Assembly (NCBI RefSeq): GCF_003259435.1
Contig: NZ_QLMA01000003.1
Coordinates: 372,001 to 436,000, forward strand
DNA: 64,000 nucleotides
From: Chitinophaga dinghuensis
GTDB taxonomy: Bacteria > Bacteroidota > Bacteroidia > Chitinophagales > Chitinophagaceae
Direction of reading: 5' to 3'
Shown here in pieces: positions 18,880 to 27,472 of this stretch (within the stretch, counting starts at the first letter, position 1; each line of letters opens with the position of its first letter). A program made the position numbers and the translations under genes. The notes under the pieces were generated by a model, which was given only the letters and a program-made list of their open reading frames with translations, did no database searches and had not been told where the DNA came from.

Positions 18880-20433
18880 CTATATTCTCTTTTCTTTATT
18901 CAAAAATTTACGCTGAATTACATCCTGCACAGGAATACCTTCAATCTTACTCTCCAGCCAGGAAATAATATCCAGGTAGAGGAAGGATCTGCGTTCATAA
19001 GGGTCCTGTGAAATTACTTCCAGCCTGGTTTTCAGATCCAGGAAGGCATTGCGTAACTCCTTCGGATTGGCATAGATATATTTACGGAGGAATTTCATAA
19101 TCTCTTCCATCACCAATCCCAAATCTTTGTGCTTGGAAATAAAGTGATATACGGATTTGATCAGATACTCTACCAGACTGTAATTCTCCAGCTCGTAATG
19201 TGCAATCAGGTGCAGGATACGGGCAAAACATTGAATATCTGCCCGCAGGTTACCGATTTTTAAATTGATAATTTTGTTGAGATAAATGATCGCCTTGCTA
19301 TTATCCCCACTTCCAAAATAAAGACAGGCAATTTTGTAGTAGAATACCAATACCCGGTGCTGATCAATCTTCAGGGTATGGTTACTGATTTCTGTTTCCA
19401 ATTCCGGAACCATCGCCAAACCCTGTGTGAACGTGCCTTCCAGGAAATACCGATTGATCTTCGCCGTGTAAAGATACACGAACGCAGATGTACGGGTATT
19501 CTCATGAAAGCATTCCTCATTGTCGGCAATGAAATGCTCCAGTTCACAGAGCGCCGATTTGAACTTCTCCGAATTGGAGGTATAGAAATGCGCAGTGAGC
19601 AAGTTATGTTGCGCCTTGATGTATAAGTCCATGTCCGTCTGTTGCAGAGAAGGATACTGCTTGAACAGATCTACCCATTTCTGCGTATAGCGGTAATACA
19701 TGACGAAATCCTGCAAAATATAGAAGTACCAGCAGGAAGCCTGATACATATACACTTTCTCATAAAAGCTCATTTCTGCCATACGCATGGGAGGGAGCTG
19801 ACTTTCAAAGAAAGATTTCACCATTTCTGCATCGCGCTCATTGCGGGCATGACCAAGTTTCAGGTACAGGCCATACATGCGCAGCGAAAGGGTAGACAAC
19901 ATGCTGATATTGGTCAGTTGTTGCTGTATTTGTTTGGACTCCGCACTAAGTGCCTCCGCCCTGTTTTCCAGACTACGGGTGATATGCCTGGATTCTATCA
20001 GTTTCTCAAATTCAACAATTTCATACCCCAACATCACTTCTTCCTGGTCGAATGCCATTGCTTTGGCTTTACCCAGGATTTTCAGACTTTGGTTATATAA
20101 GCCTTTATTGTACAACACCCGGGCATAGTCCAGTTGCTCCCGTAAATCAATGACAGGATCTTTTTGTTTATACAACTGACGCAGACTTGTCAGCAAATGT
20201 TTGTAAAGGTGTGCCTTTACGTTTGACAATTGCTGCTTTTTCAGGTCAGGTACCTTCTTCAGTATCTGCTCCTCATCGTAGTCCTTCATTTTGTCCAGCG
20301 TGGTGAACAGTTGGATGAAGAGTACGTCTTCCTTGGTATTATTCTTATTAAAAGCCAGCTGAAAACTGCGTTTTTCAGCTTTTGTAAGGGTTTTTATTAA
20401 TATGAATAATGCATCACTTTGACTGTTGGGCAT
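18880..20433 (-). CDS. Conserved hypothetical helical-repeat protein
   Basis: 517 residues, no signal peptide and no membrane helix. The N-terminal ~85 residues (MPNSQSDALFILIKTLTKAEKRSFQLAF...) are basic and helical, followed by TPR-like helix pairs across residues ~90-500 (ALDYARVLYNKGLYNQSLKILGKAKAM is a clear unit). I recall proteins of this look as conserved unknowns in Bacteroidota but cannot name a family. No catalytic motif is visible; a role as a scaffold or regulatory protein is a guess. It is divergent from the leu operon, sharing a 154-base promoter region with leuC. Confidence 0.7.
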   Translation of the reverse strand: MPNSQSDALFILIKTLTKAEKRSFQLAFNKNNTKEDVLFIQLFTTLDKMKDYDEEQILKKVPDLKKQQLSNVKAHLYKHLLTSLRQLYKQKDPVIDLREQLDYARVLYNKGLYNQSLKILGKAKAMAFDQEEVMLGYEIVEFEKLIESRHITRSLENRAEALSAESKQIQQQLTNISMLSTLSLRMYGLYLKLGHARNERDAEMVKSFFESQLPPMRMAEMSFYEKVYMYQASCWYFYILQDFVMYYRYTQKWVDLFKQYPSLQQTDMDLYIKAQHNLLTAHFYTSNSEKFKSALCELEHFIADNEECFHENTRTSAFVYLYTAKINRYFLEGTFTQGLAMVPELETEISNHTLKIDQHRVLVFYYKIACLYFGSGDNSKAIIYLNKIINLKIGNLRADIQCFARILHLIAHYELENYSLVEYLIKSVYHFISKHKDLGLVMEEIMKFLRKYIYANPKELRNAFLDLKTRLEVISQDPYERRSFLYLDIISWLESKIEGIPVQDVIQRKFLNKEKRI

Positions 20434-20545
20434 CGTTAATAAAATCTTATAAATTATTGATAAACAATATGTTGGCGTTTATCGATTGCGTTTATAGGTT
20501 GTAATTAAGACAAATTTAGCGATATGTCAAATATATATCGTCCAT

Positions 20546-20553
20546 TAGATTTG
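20546..20553 (+). promoter_or_regulatory. Candidate -7 promoter element of the leu operon
   Basis: TAGATTTG fits the TAnnTTTG -7 consensus of the Bacteroidota main sigma factor and lies 35 bases before the leuC ATG, with AAAAAGGAAGC between them as a plausible ribosome site. The upstream -33 TTTG element is not clear. No leader peptide or attenuator is apparent in the short 5' leader this would give. Confidence 0.4.
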
Positions 20554-20587
20554 AAGGTATAAACAATTTAAAAAGGAAGCAACAAGG

Positions 20588-21985
20588 ATGGGAAAAACGT
20601 TATTTGACAAAATCTGGGACGGCCATATCGTGATGAGCAAACCGGGATACCCGGATGCAGTGTACATCAACACGCACTTTATTCACGAGGTAACCAGTCC
20701 CCAGGCGTTTGACGGTTTACGTAAACGTGACATTCCGGTATTTCGCCCTGGAAAAACAAGGGCCACCGCGGATCACAACGTACCTACAATGGATCAGCAT
20801 CTGCCCATTAAGGAGGCGCTGAGTCGCCACCAGGTGGAAATGCTCACCAAAAATACTGCTGAATTTGGCGTGGAACTCTACGGCCTGGGCCATCCATACC
20901 AGGGTATTGTTCACGTGATAGGCCCTGAGCTGGGAATTACCCTGCCAGGTATGACTATCGTTTGTGGAGACAGCCATACCTCTACCCACGGAGCCTTTGG
21001 CGCCGTAGCGTTTGGGATTGGTACCTCCGAAGTGGAGCAGGTACTGGCTACCCAATGTATCCTCCAGTATAAGCCGAAACGTATGAAAATTGAGGTGAAC
21101 GGCACTTTGAAGAATGGCGTTCTCTCTAAAGATATCATTCTCTATATCATTTCTAAAATCTCTGCATCCGGCGCTACTGGCTACTTTGTGGAATATGCCG
21201 GCGAGGCTATCCGCAGTCTGAGTATGGAAGCGCGCATGACCATCTGTAATATGAGCATCGAAATGGGCGCTCGCGGTGGTATGATCGCTCCGGACGAGAC
21301 TACCTTTGCTTATATCAAAGGACGTGAATTTGCTCCTCAAGGCGAAGCATGGGATAAAGCCCTGGCATTCTGGCAAACGCTTTACTCCGATGCGGACGCA
21401 CAGTTTGATGTGGTACTCAACTTCGACGCTGCCGATATTGAACCACAGATTACCTATGGCACTAACCCTGGCATGGGCATGGGCATTACCCAGCACATTC
21501 CGGCCCTGAGCCAACTCGATGAAAAAGAAGTGCCTTCGTTTAAGAAGTCGCTCGACTATATGGACCTCCAGCCTGGTGCTCCACTGCTCGGCAAGAAAAT
21601 CGACTATGTATTCATAGGTAGCTGTACCAACTCCCGCATTGAAGACCTCCGTCTGGTGGCTGATTTCGTGAAAGGTAAACAGAAAGCCGAAGACGTAGTG
21701 GTTTGGATTGTACCGGGTTCCAAACAAGTGGAAGCGCAAGCTAAAGCAGAAGGAATCGATAAAGTATTGATGGAAGCAGGTTTCCAGCTGCGGGAACCAG
21801 GTTGCTCTGCATGTCTGGGTATGAATGAAGATAAAGTGCCTGCAGGTATGTATTGCATCTCTACCTCCAATCGCAACTTCGAAGGCCGTCAGGGACCTAA
21901 TGCCCGTACCTTCCTCGCTAGCCCGCTTACAGCTGCCGCTGCCGCTATCACCGGACGAGTTACAGATGTAAGAGAACTGGTGTAA
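20588..21985 (+). CDS. leuC: 3-isopropylmalate dehydratase, large subunit
   Basis: Isomerises 2-isopropylmalate to 3-isopropylmalate in leucine synthesis, as a heterodimer with LeuD. 465 residues, the usual length. The 4Fe-4S cluster cysteines are in FIGSCTNSR (~340-350) and GCSACLGMN (~405-413); the substrate loop [13 protein letters not shown] is at ~130. The aconitase-family signature [12 protein letters not shown] follows. AGGA-like bases precede the ATG. First gene of the leu operon; 27 bases separate it from an unexpected methyltransferase gene. Confidence 0.98.
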   Translation: MGKTLFDKIWDGHIVMSKPGYPDAVYINTHFIHEVTSPQAFDGLRKRDIPVFRPGKTRATADHNVPTMDQHLPIKEALSRHQVEMLTKNTAEFGVELYGLGHPYQGIVHVIGPELGITLPGMTIVCGDSHTSTHGAFGAVAFGIGTSEVEQVLATQCILQYKPKRMKIEVNGTLKNGVLSKDIILYIISKISASGATGYFVEYAGEAIRSLSMEARMTICNMSIEMGARGGMIAPDETTFAYIKGREFAPQGEAWDKALAFWQTLYSDADAQFDVVLNFDAADIEPQITYGTNPGMGMGITQHIPALSQLDEKEVPSFKKSLDYMDLQPGAPLLGKKIDYVFIGSCTNSRIEDLRLVADFVKGKQKAEDVVVWIVPGSKQVEAQAKAEGIDKVLMEAGFQLREPGCSACLGMNEDKVPAGMYCISTSNRNFEGRQGPNARTFLASPLTAAAAAITGRVTDVRELV

Positions 21986-22012
21986 TTAACTACCACGACT
22001 AAACGTATTACC

Positions 22013-22762
22013 ATGAACTACTGGAATGCTGACTTATACAAAGACCAACACGCCTTCGTGTTCGAACAGGGGAATAGCTTGATCGAATGGTTACAGCCAC
22101 AACCCGGATCTGCCATCCTGGACCTGGGTTGCGGTACCGGTGAACTGACCGCCAAACTGGCGGAAACAGGGGCGGAAGTGATAGGCCTCGATGCTTCCGA
22201 AAGCATGATTGCCAGTGCCAGAAAGCATTTTCCGGATATTCATTTCGAAATCGCCGACGGGACTAACTTTCAACTGCCTTCCCTGTTTGATGGTATTTTC
22301 TCCAACGCCACCCTTCACTGGATTCTTGAACCAGAAAAAGTGATCGAACGCATGTATGCCCATCTCAAACCGGGTGGCCGACTAGCTTTCGAAATGGGTG
22401 GAAAAGGTAATGTAAACAGCATTCTCAGAGAACTGGAATACGTGATGCAGGAAAAAGGATATACCTACGAACCACTCTGGTTCTTCCCCTCTCCGGCAGA
22501 ATATTGCACTCTGCTCGAAAAAGCAGGATTCACTATTGAAAGAGTACATTTCTACGACAGGCCTACCAAACTCCATGATCCTCAGAACGGCATCAGCACC
22601 TGGCTGGAAATGTTTGGCGATCATTTCTTCTCAGCAGTACCGGAACAAGTGAAAAAGGAAATACTGCAGAAAGTACAACAGGAGCTGGGACCAGCCTTGA
22701 CCAGAGAAGGTAATTTATATGCAGACTACGTCCGGTTGAGAGTAGCTGCCGTCAAAAAATAA
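22013..22762 (+). CDS. SAM-dependent methyltransferase inside the leu operon (Tam-like)
   Basis: 249 residues, class I methyltransferase fold. Motif I is ILDLGCGTGEL (~35-45), motif II VIGLDASESMI (~59-69), post-I acidic DGTNFQLPS (~82), and motif III-like LKPGGRLAFEMGG (~121-133). The layout, with HWILEPEKVI after the D/N-A-T-LHW motif and a long C-terminal helical part, resembles trans-aconitate 2-methyltransferase (Tam). It lies between leuC and leuD with gaps of 27 and 6 bases and so is co-transcribed. A role in methylating isopropylmalate or a dehydration by-product would parallel yeast Tmt1, which methylates trans-aconitate and 3-isopropylmalate; that is inference. General methyltransferase: certain. 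Substrate: unknown. Confidence 0.85.
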   Translation: MNYWNADLYKDQHAFVFEQGNSLIEWLQPQPGSAILDLGCGTGELTAKLAETGAEVIGLDASESMIASARKHFPDIHFEIADGTNFQLPSLFDGIFSNATLHWILEPEKVIERMYAHLKPGGRLAFEMGGKGNVNSILRELEYVMQEKGYTYEPLWFFPSPAEYCTLLEKAGFTIERVHFYDRPTKLHDPQNGISTWLEMFGDHFFSAVPEQVKKEILQKVQQELGPALTREGNLYADYVRLRVAAVKK

Positions 22763-22768
22763 TTTATA

Positions 22769-23368
22769 ATGAGCAAGATATTTCAACACTTAGTTTCTTC
22801 AGCGGTACCTGTACCCATTGAAAATATTGATACAGACCAGATCATCCCTGCACGCTTCCTGAAAGCTACCACCAGGGACGGTTTCGGTGAGAACCTGTTC
22901 CGCGACTGGCGCTTTGAGGCAGATAATACGCCTAAAGCAGATTTCGTCCTCAACAATCCTATCTACAGCGGCAAAATTCTGGTAGCCGGCAAAAACTTTG
23001 GCTGTGGCTCCTCCCGCGAACATGCTGCCTGGGCAATTGCAGATTATGGCTTCAAAGTAGTAGTGAGCAGCTTTTTTGCAGATATCTTCAAAAATAATGC
23101 ACTCAACAACTTCATCCTCCCCGTACAGGTGAGTGAAGACTTCCTGGATAAAATTTTCAAAGCCATCGAAAACGATCCGAAAGCAGCGATTGAAGTGGAC
23201 CTGGAAAACCAGTTCATTAAAATCAACGCTACCGGTGAACAGGAAAAATTCGATATCAATCCCTACAAAAAAACCTGTCTGCTCAACGGCTACGATGACA
23301 TCGATTATCTGCTGAGTCTTCGTTCGGAAATTGAAACCTACGAAGCATCCAGACCATTCAATTTTTAA
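22769..23368 (+). CDS. leuD: 3-isopropylmalate dehydratase, small subunit
   Basis: Supplies the swivelling domain of isopropylmalate isomerase. 199 residues. The family motifs are [16 protein letters not shown] (residues ~16-31), [17 protein letters not shown] (~72-88) and [15 protein letters not shown] (~98-112). It starts 6 bases after the methyltransferase stop. No unusual features. Confidence 0.98.
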   Translation: MSKIFQHLVSSAVPVPIENIDTDQIIPARFLKATTRDGFGENLFRDWRFEADNTPKADFVLNNPIYSGKILVAGKNFGCGSSREHAAWAIADYGFKVVVSSFFADIFKNNALNNFILPVQVSEDFLDKIFKAIENDPKAAIEVDLENQFIKINATGEQEKFDINPYKKTCLLNGYDDIDYLLSLRSEIETYEASRPFNF

Positions 23369-23403
23369 ACACACCATAAACATCAAAATAAAGTACACTC
23401 TAC

Positions 23404-24483
23404 ATGGGCGTTGAAAAGAAAATATTAGTAATACCAGGCGATGGTATCGGACAGGAAGTAACAGCATGGGGTCAGAAAGTATTGGCTACTATCGCTAACA
23501 ACTACAATCATACTTTTCATTTTGAAGAGGGCATGATGGGACACGTAGCCATTGAAGCTACTGGCGATCCTTTACCGGATTCCACTTTGGATAAAGCCAG
23601 GAACAGCGATGCTATTCTGTTTGGCGCTATCGGTCATGCGAAATATGACAATGATCCAACGCTGAAAGTAAGACCAGAACAAGGTCTGCTGAAAATCCGC
23701 AAGGAGCTGGGATTATATGCCAACCTGCGTCCTATCAAACTGTTTGACGAGCTGCTGGAAGCTTCCAGCATCAAGCCGGAAATCCTTCGTGGCGCCGATA
23801 TTCTCTTTTTCCGCGAACTGACTGGTGACGTTTATTTTGGTGAAAAGAAAAGATCTGAAGATCGTAGCAGCGCTTCCGACCTGATGATTTATCACCGTTA
23901 CGAAGTAGAACGTATTGCCCGTAAAGCATATGAAGCTGCGCGTACCCGTCGTAGTAAACTGTGCTCTGTAGATAAAGCAAACGTACTGGAAGCAAGCCGC
24001 CTGTGGAGAGAAGTAGTACAGGAAATTGCGAAAGAATATCCAGACGTGGCAACAGAACATATGTTCATTGACAATGCCGCCATGCAGCTGATCAAAGATC
24101 CTAAACGCTTTGATGTGGTACTGACAGGTAACCTGTTTGGAGATATCCTGACAGATGAAGCCTCTCAGATCGCGGGTTCCATGGGTATGCTGGCATCTGC
24201 CTCTGTGGGTGATAAAGTAGGTTTCTATGAGCCTATCCACGGTTCGGCGCATGATATTGCTGGTAAAGGTATTGCCAATCCGCTGGCCTCTATCTTGTCT
24301 GCGGCACTGATGCTGGATATTTCCTTCGGACTGAAAACGGAATCACAGCGCGTGATCAAAGCGGTAGAAGCTACACTGCGCCAGGGTTACAGAACAATGG
24401 ATATTGCCAACAAACATACCGAGAACGAATTCATTATGGGTACAGACGCGATGGGCGCGAAAGTACTGGAGAACCTGAACTAA
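23404..24483 (+). CDS. leuB: 3-isopropylmalate dehydrogenase
   Basis: NAD-dependent oxidative decarboxylation of 3-isopropylmalate. 359 residues. Nucleotide-binding GDGIGQEV near the N-terminus (~12), substrate arginines in LLKIRKELGLYANLRP (~99-115), catalytic Tyr/Lys region (RYEVERIARKAYEAARTR, SLCSVDKANVLEAS) and the metal-binding DILTDEASQIAGSMGMLASASVG (~244-266), followed by the adenine pocket EPIHGSAHDIAGKGIANP. All key residues are visible. Fourth gene of the operon. Confidence 0.98.
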   Translation: MGVEKKILVIPGDGIGQEVTAWGQKVLATIANNYNHTFHFEEGMMGHVAIEATGDPLPDSTLDKARNSDAILFGAIGHAKYDNDPTLKVRPEQGLLKIRKELGLYANLRPIKLFDELLEASSIKPEILRGADILFFRELTGDVYFGEKKRSEDRSSASDLMIYHRYEVERIARKAYEAARTRRSKLCSVDKANVLEASRLWREVVQEIAKEYPDVATEHMFIDNAAMQLIKDPKRFDVVLTGNLFGDILTDEASQIAGSMGMLASASVGDKVGFYEPIHGSAHDIAGKGIANPLASILSAALMLDISFGLKTESQRVIKAVEATLRQGYRTMDIANKHTENEFIMGTDAMGAKVLENLN

Positions 24484-24513
24484 TCTTACTAAACCGAAAA
24501 TAGTTACACTATC

Positions 24514-26019
24514 ATGGATAAAAATCGTGTATACGTCTTTGATACCACCCTGCGCGATGGTGAACAGGTGCCAGGATGCCAGTTAACGACTGTAGAAAAA
24601 ATTGAAATCGCAAAGAAACTGGAAGCGCTCGGCGTGGATATCATCGAGGCTGGTTTTCCTATCTCCAGCCCTGGCGATTTCCAGAGTGTGGTGGAAATTT
24701 CCAAAGCTATCTCAGAGCCAGTAATTTGCGCGCTGACCCGCGCCAATACAAAAGATATAGACGCTGCTGCTGATGCGCTCCGCTTCGCAAAACGTGGCCG
24801 TATTCATACAGGTATCGGATCTTCCGATATGCATATCAAATACAAATTCAACAGTACCCGTGAGGAAATCCTCCAGCGTGCAGTAGATGCTGTAAAATAT
24901 GCCCGCAGATTCACTGATGATGTGGAATTCTACGCTGAAGATGCCGGTCGCGCAGATAATGCTTATCTCGCTCAGATGATTGAAGCAGTCATCGCCGCAG
25001 GCGCTACCACTGTGAATATTCCTGATACCAACGGTTATTGCTTACCTGATCAGTACGGCGCTAAAATCAAGTACCTGATGGATCATGTATCCAATATCGA
25101 TAAAGCAATCATTTCCGTTCACTGTCATAATGACCTCGGACTGGCCACCGCCAATACAATCGCAGGTATTCAAAATGGTGCACGCCAGGTAGAATGTACT
25201 ATCAACGGTATCGGAGAACGTGCAGGTAATACTTCTCTGGAAGAAGTAGCCATGATTCTGAAAACGCATCATGCCCTCGGTTATCATACAAACATCAACT
25301 CTAAAGGAATCTACGAAATCAGTAACATGGTTTCTTCGATGATGCGCATGCCTGTGCAGCCAAACAAAGCGATTGTAGGTCGCAATGCGTTTGCACACAG
25401 CTCCGGTATCCACCAGGATGGCGTACTGAAACATCGCGAAAACTATGAAATCCTGAATCCGGAAGATGTAGGTATCAACTCCAATGCGATCATCCTGACA
25501 GCCCGTAGCGGCCGTCATGCGCTGAAGCATCACCTGGAGCGCCTCGGATATAAAATTGATAAAATCAACCTGGATGAAGTATACGAACGCTTCCTCCTGA
25601 TGGCAGATAATAAGAAAGAAATTTCTGATGCTGATCTGCTGCAACTGATGGGCGATGGCGATACCAAAACTTATGATGACAAAGGTATCAAAGTAACCCT
25701 GTTACAAGTGGTATGTGGCGATCCTTTGCGCCCAATGGCTACGGTGAAATTGCTCATCAATGGCCAGGAGAAAGAAGCCAGCGCCGCAGGTAACGGTCCT
25801 GTAAACGCTACCATCAACGCTATTCACGAGATCATTAAAGATGATATCGATCTGGACGAATTCAGTATCCAGGCGATGCATGGAGGTTCCGAAGATGTAA
25901 GTAAAGTAAATATGCGCGTTAAATATAACGGGCAGTCTTACTACGGCTTCGGTTATTCCACAGACATCGTAAACGCTTCTGTACATGCCTATGTAGATGC
26001 TTTAAATAAAATCTACTAG
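24514..26019 (+). CDS. leuA: 2-isopropylmalate synthase
   Basis: Condenses acetyl-CoA and 2-oxoisovalerate, the first committed step of leucine synthesis. 501 residues. The DRE-TIM motif [14 protein letters not shown] (~8-21) and metal-binding [13 protein letters not shown] (~198-210, HxHxN) are present, as is [14 protein letters not shown]. The C-terminal ~130 residues form the LeuA dimer/leucine-feedback domain ([23 protein letters not shown]). Together with the neighbours this makes IPM synthase more likely than citramalate synthase. It closes the operon although it catalyses the first step, and has a terminator 32 bases downstream. Confidence 0.95.
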   Translation: MDKNRVYVFDTTLRDGEQVPGCQLTTVEKIEIAKKLEALGVDIIEAGFPISSPGDFQSVVEISKAISEPVICALTRANTKDIDAAADALRFAKRGRIHTGIGSSDMHIKYKFNSTREEILQRAVDAVKYARRFTDDVEFYAEDAGRADNAYLAQMIEAVIAAGATTVNIPDTNGYCLPDQYGAKIKYLMDHVSNIDKAIISVHCHNDLGLATANTIAGIQNGARQVECTINGIGERAGNTSLEEVAMILKTHHALGYHTNINSKGIYEISNMVSSMMRMPVQPNKAIVGRNAFAHSSGIHQDGVLKHRENYEILNPEDVGINSNAIILTARSGRHALKHHLERLGYKIDKINLDEVYERFLLMADNKKEISDADLLQLMGDGDTKTYDDKGIKVTLLQVVCGDPLRPMATVKLLINGQEKEASAAGNGPVNATINAIHEIIKDDIDLDEFSIQAMHGGSEDVSKVNMRVKYNGQSYYGFGYSTDIVNASVHAYVDALNKIY

Positions 26020-26050
26020 TATTCATAACGATTGATTTACGTTTGATTTC

Positions 26051-26088
26051 GGCCGCTGAAGTAGTGCCTCAGCGGCCACTTTTTTTTA
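26051..26088 (+). terminator. Terminator of the leu operon
   Basis: GGCCGCTGA stem (26051-26059 with 26069-26077), 9-base loop, then an eight-T run (26081-26088). GC-rich stem and T-run make it a textbook intrinsic terminator on the plus strand. Confidence 0.93.
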
Positions 26089-26092
26089 GAGT

Positions 26093-27415
26093 TTATTGCA
26101 GGATGATCGTCACTCTTCTGTTCTTTTTCCTGTTCTCTTCAGATGTATTTGGTACCAGTGGCTGTGTAGCTCCTGCTGATGTAGTAGTGATCCTTTCTGC
26201 TGCCACTCCTTTATTGACCAGATAGGTGCTGGCTGCCTGTGCTCTTGCTGCACCCACTTTCATATTCGTTGTAGCGCTTCCAATATCACAGGTATGTCCG
26301 ATAATCTGGATTTTAATATCCTGGTATTTTACTAAAATTGCAGCTACACTGTCCAGTTGCTCTTTTGCACCGTCTGGTATCTCTATCTGTCCAAGCTTTC
26401 CGAATAATACTGGTCTCTTAATAATGACGGTATCGGTGGCTGTCGGAATGGCTTTAATAGGCGTAGGTGCTAACTGCTGTTGTTCGCGGATAGCTGGAAC
26501 TGGCGTGGGTTCTTTTACCATTACCATCGTATCTTTTATAGGTGCTGGCGTTGATGGCGGGGGAGCTGTCTGCTGCACTTTCTGATGTCTGACTGCTGGA
26601 ATGCCCAGTCTTACCTGGATACCCAACCCCAACATGCGCGCATTGTCAACCGCGTCTGTTTTTAGCAGACTGTTTCCCTGTACATTACTGATACTGGTTG
26701 GATGATATGCTACCAAAGCGGCAGGAGATGCATTGTCCCGAATATTATTTAAGCCATAGTCTATATAAAGACCTGTATATAACCTCAAGTTATTCAGTTG
26801 AAAACTAAATCCAGTGGCTGCACTGAGCGTTACGGCAGGTTTTAATGTCTGGCCGCCTTTCGATTTCCAGTTGTTAACAGCACCAAATCCATGCTGTGGA
26901 AGATCTTTCAATTCGATATTGTAATCAGGATAATAACCACTTAATATCAATTGGTCTGCACTCGCTTCATATTTCACACTGAAAGGGAAAAGTAATTTTG
27001 CACCACCATTGATATACCACTGTGTTTTTCCTAAGGTATGATACTGGAACAGTACCGGGATACCTGCGGCCAGAAAGCGTTGCTGCTCTGTGTATCCATG
27101 GGTGAGCACATCGAATCTGAAAGCAGAACCGACATCATCCACCTGGTAAGACGAAAATGTTTGCCCATCCCGGATCTTCATCTTTGATACATAATTTCCT
27201 ATCGTAATCCCGGTGATAATGCCCGTTTTTTTTCCTAACGGAAACGTATATCCGATATCCAGTATGCCTCCGGGCAGTAACTGACTGTTTTGTACTCCCG
27301 CTTTATATTTTAATCCCTGTAACCCTCCGCTAAGTCCTATTCCTAATTCCTGTGCACTTACCGTTTGTGATATTGTTATCAGGCATAGACAAGCGCCTGT
27401 TATATGTTTGATCAT
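26093..27415 (-). CDS. OmpA-family protein with N-terminal outer-membrane beta-barrel
   Basis: 440 residues with a signal peptide (1-21). Residues ~22-280 are alternating beta strands with Gly/Tyr/aromatic girdles, as in PorT/OmpW-like barrels (GLGLSGGLQGLKY..., LDIGYTFPLGKKTGIITGITIG). A Pro/Thr-rich hinge (about 285-330) leads to a C-terminal OmpA domain (~330-440) with the NRRV motif at its end, which binds peptidoglycan. It links outer membrane and wall. It follows the giant adhesin gene by 57 bases on the same strand, with a hairpin between, so it may be the anchoring or export partner of that protein; the link is inferred. Confidence 0.87.
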   Translation of the reverse strand: MIKHITGACLCLITISQTVSAQELGIGLSGGLQGLKYKAGVQNSQLLPGGILDIGYTFPLGKKTGIITGITIGNYVSKMKIRDGQTFSSYQVDDVGSAFRFDVLTHGYTEQQRFLAAGIPVLFQYHTLGKTQWYINGGAKLLFPFSVKYEASADQLILSGYYPDYNIELKDLPQHGFGAVNNWKSKGGQTLKPAVTLSAATGFSFQLNNLRLYTGLYIDYGLNNIRDNASPAALVAYHPTSISNVQGNSLLKTDAVDNARMLGLGIQVRLGIPAVRHQKVQQTAPPPSTPAPIKDTMVMVKEPTPVPAIREQQQLAPTPIKAIPTATDTVIIKRPVLFGKLGQIEIPDGAKEQLDSVAAILVKYQDIKIQIIGHTCDIGSATTNMKVGAARAQAASTYLVNKGVAAERITTTSAGATQPLVPNTSEENRKKNRRVTIILQ

Positions 27416-27441
27416 GATCTCTCTGATTATAAAAGTGTATA

Positions 27442-27471
27442 AAAATCTGCCAGACTGCGCTGGCAGATTTT
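27442..27471 (-). terminator. Hairpin between the giant protein gene and the OmpA gene
   Basis: Perfect 12-bp stem (27442-27453 with 27460-27471) with a 6-base loop, directly after the stop of the giant gene, followed on the minus strand by TTTTATACACTTTT. It could terminate or thin out transcription into the OmpA gene. Confidence 0.75.
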
Positions 27472-27472
27472 A

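Noticed and set aside
20717..21739. 340-codon frame opposite leuC
   Set aside because: Shadow of a conserved gene with intact Fe-S cysteines; the antisense product resembles nothing.
24514..26019. Citramalate synthase instead of 2-isopropylmalate synthase
   Set aside because: Placed with leuB, leuC and leuD and has the LeuA C-terminal domain; still cannot be fully excluded from sequence alone.
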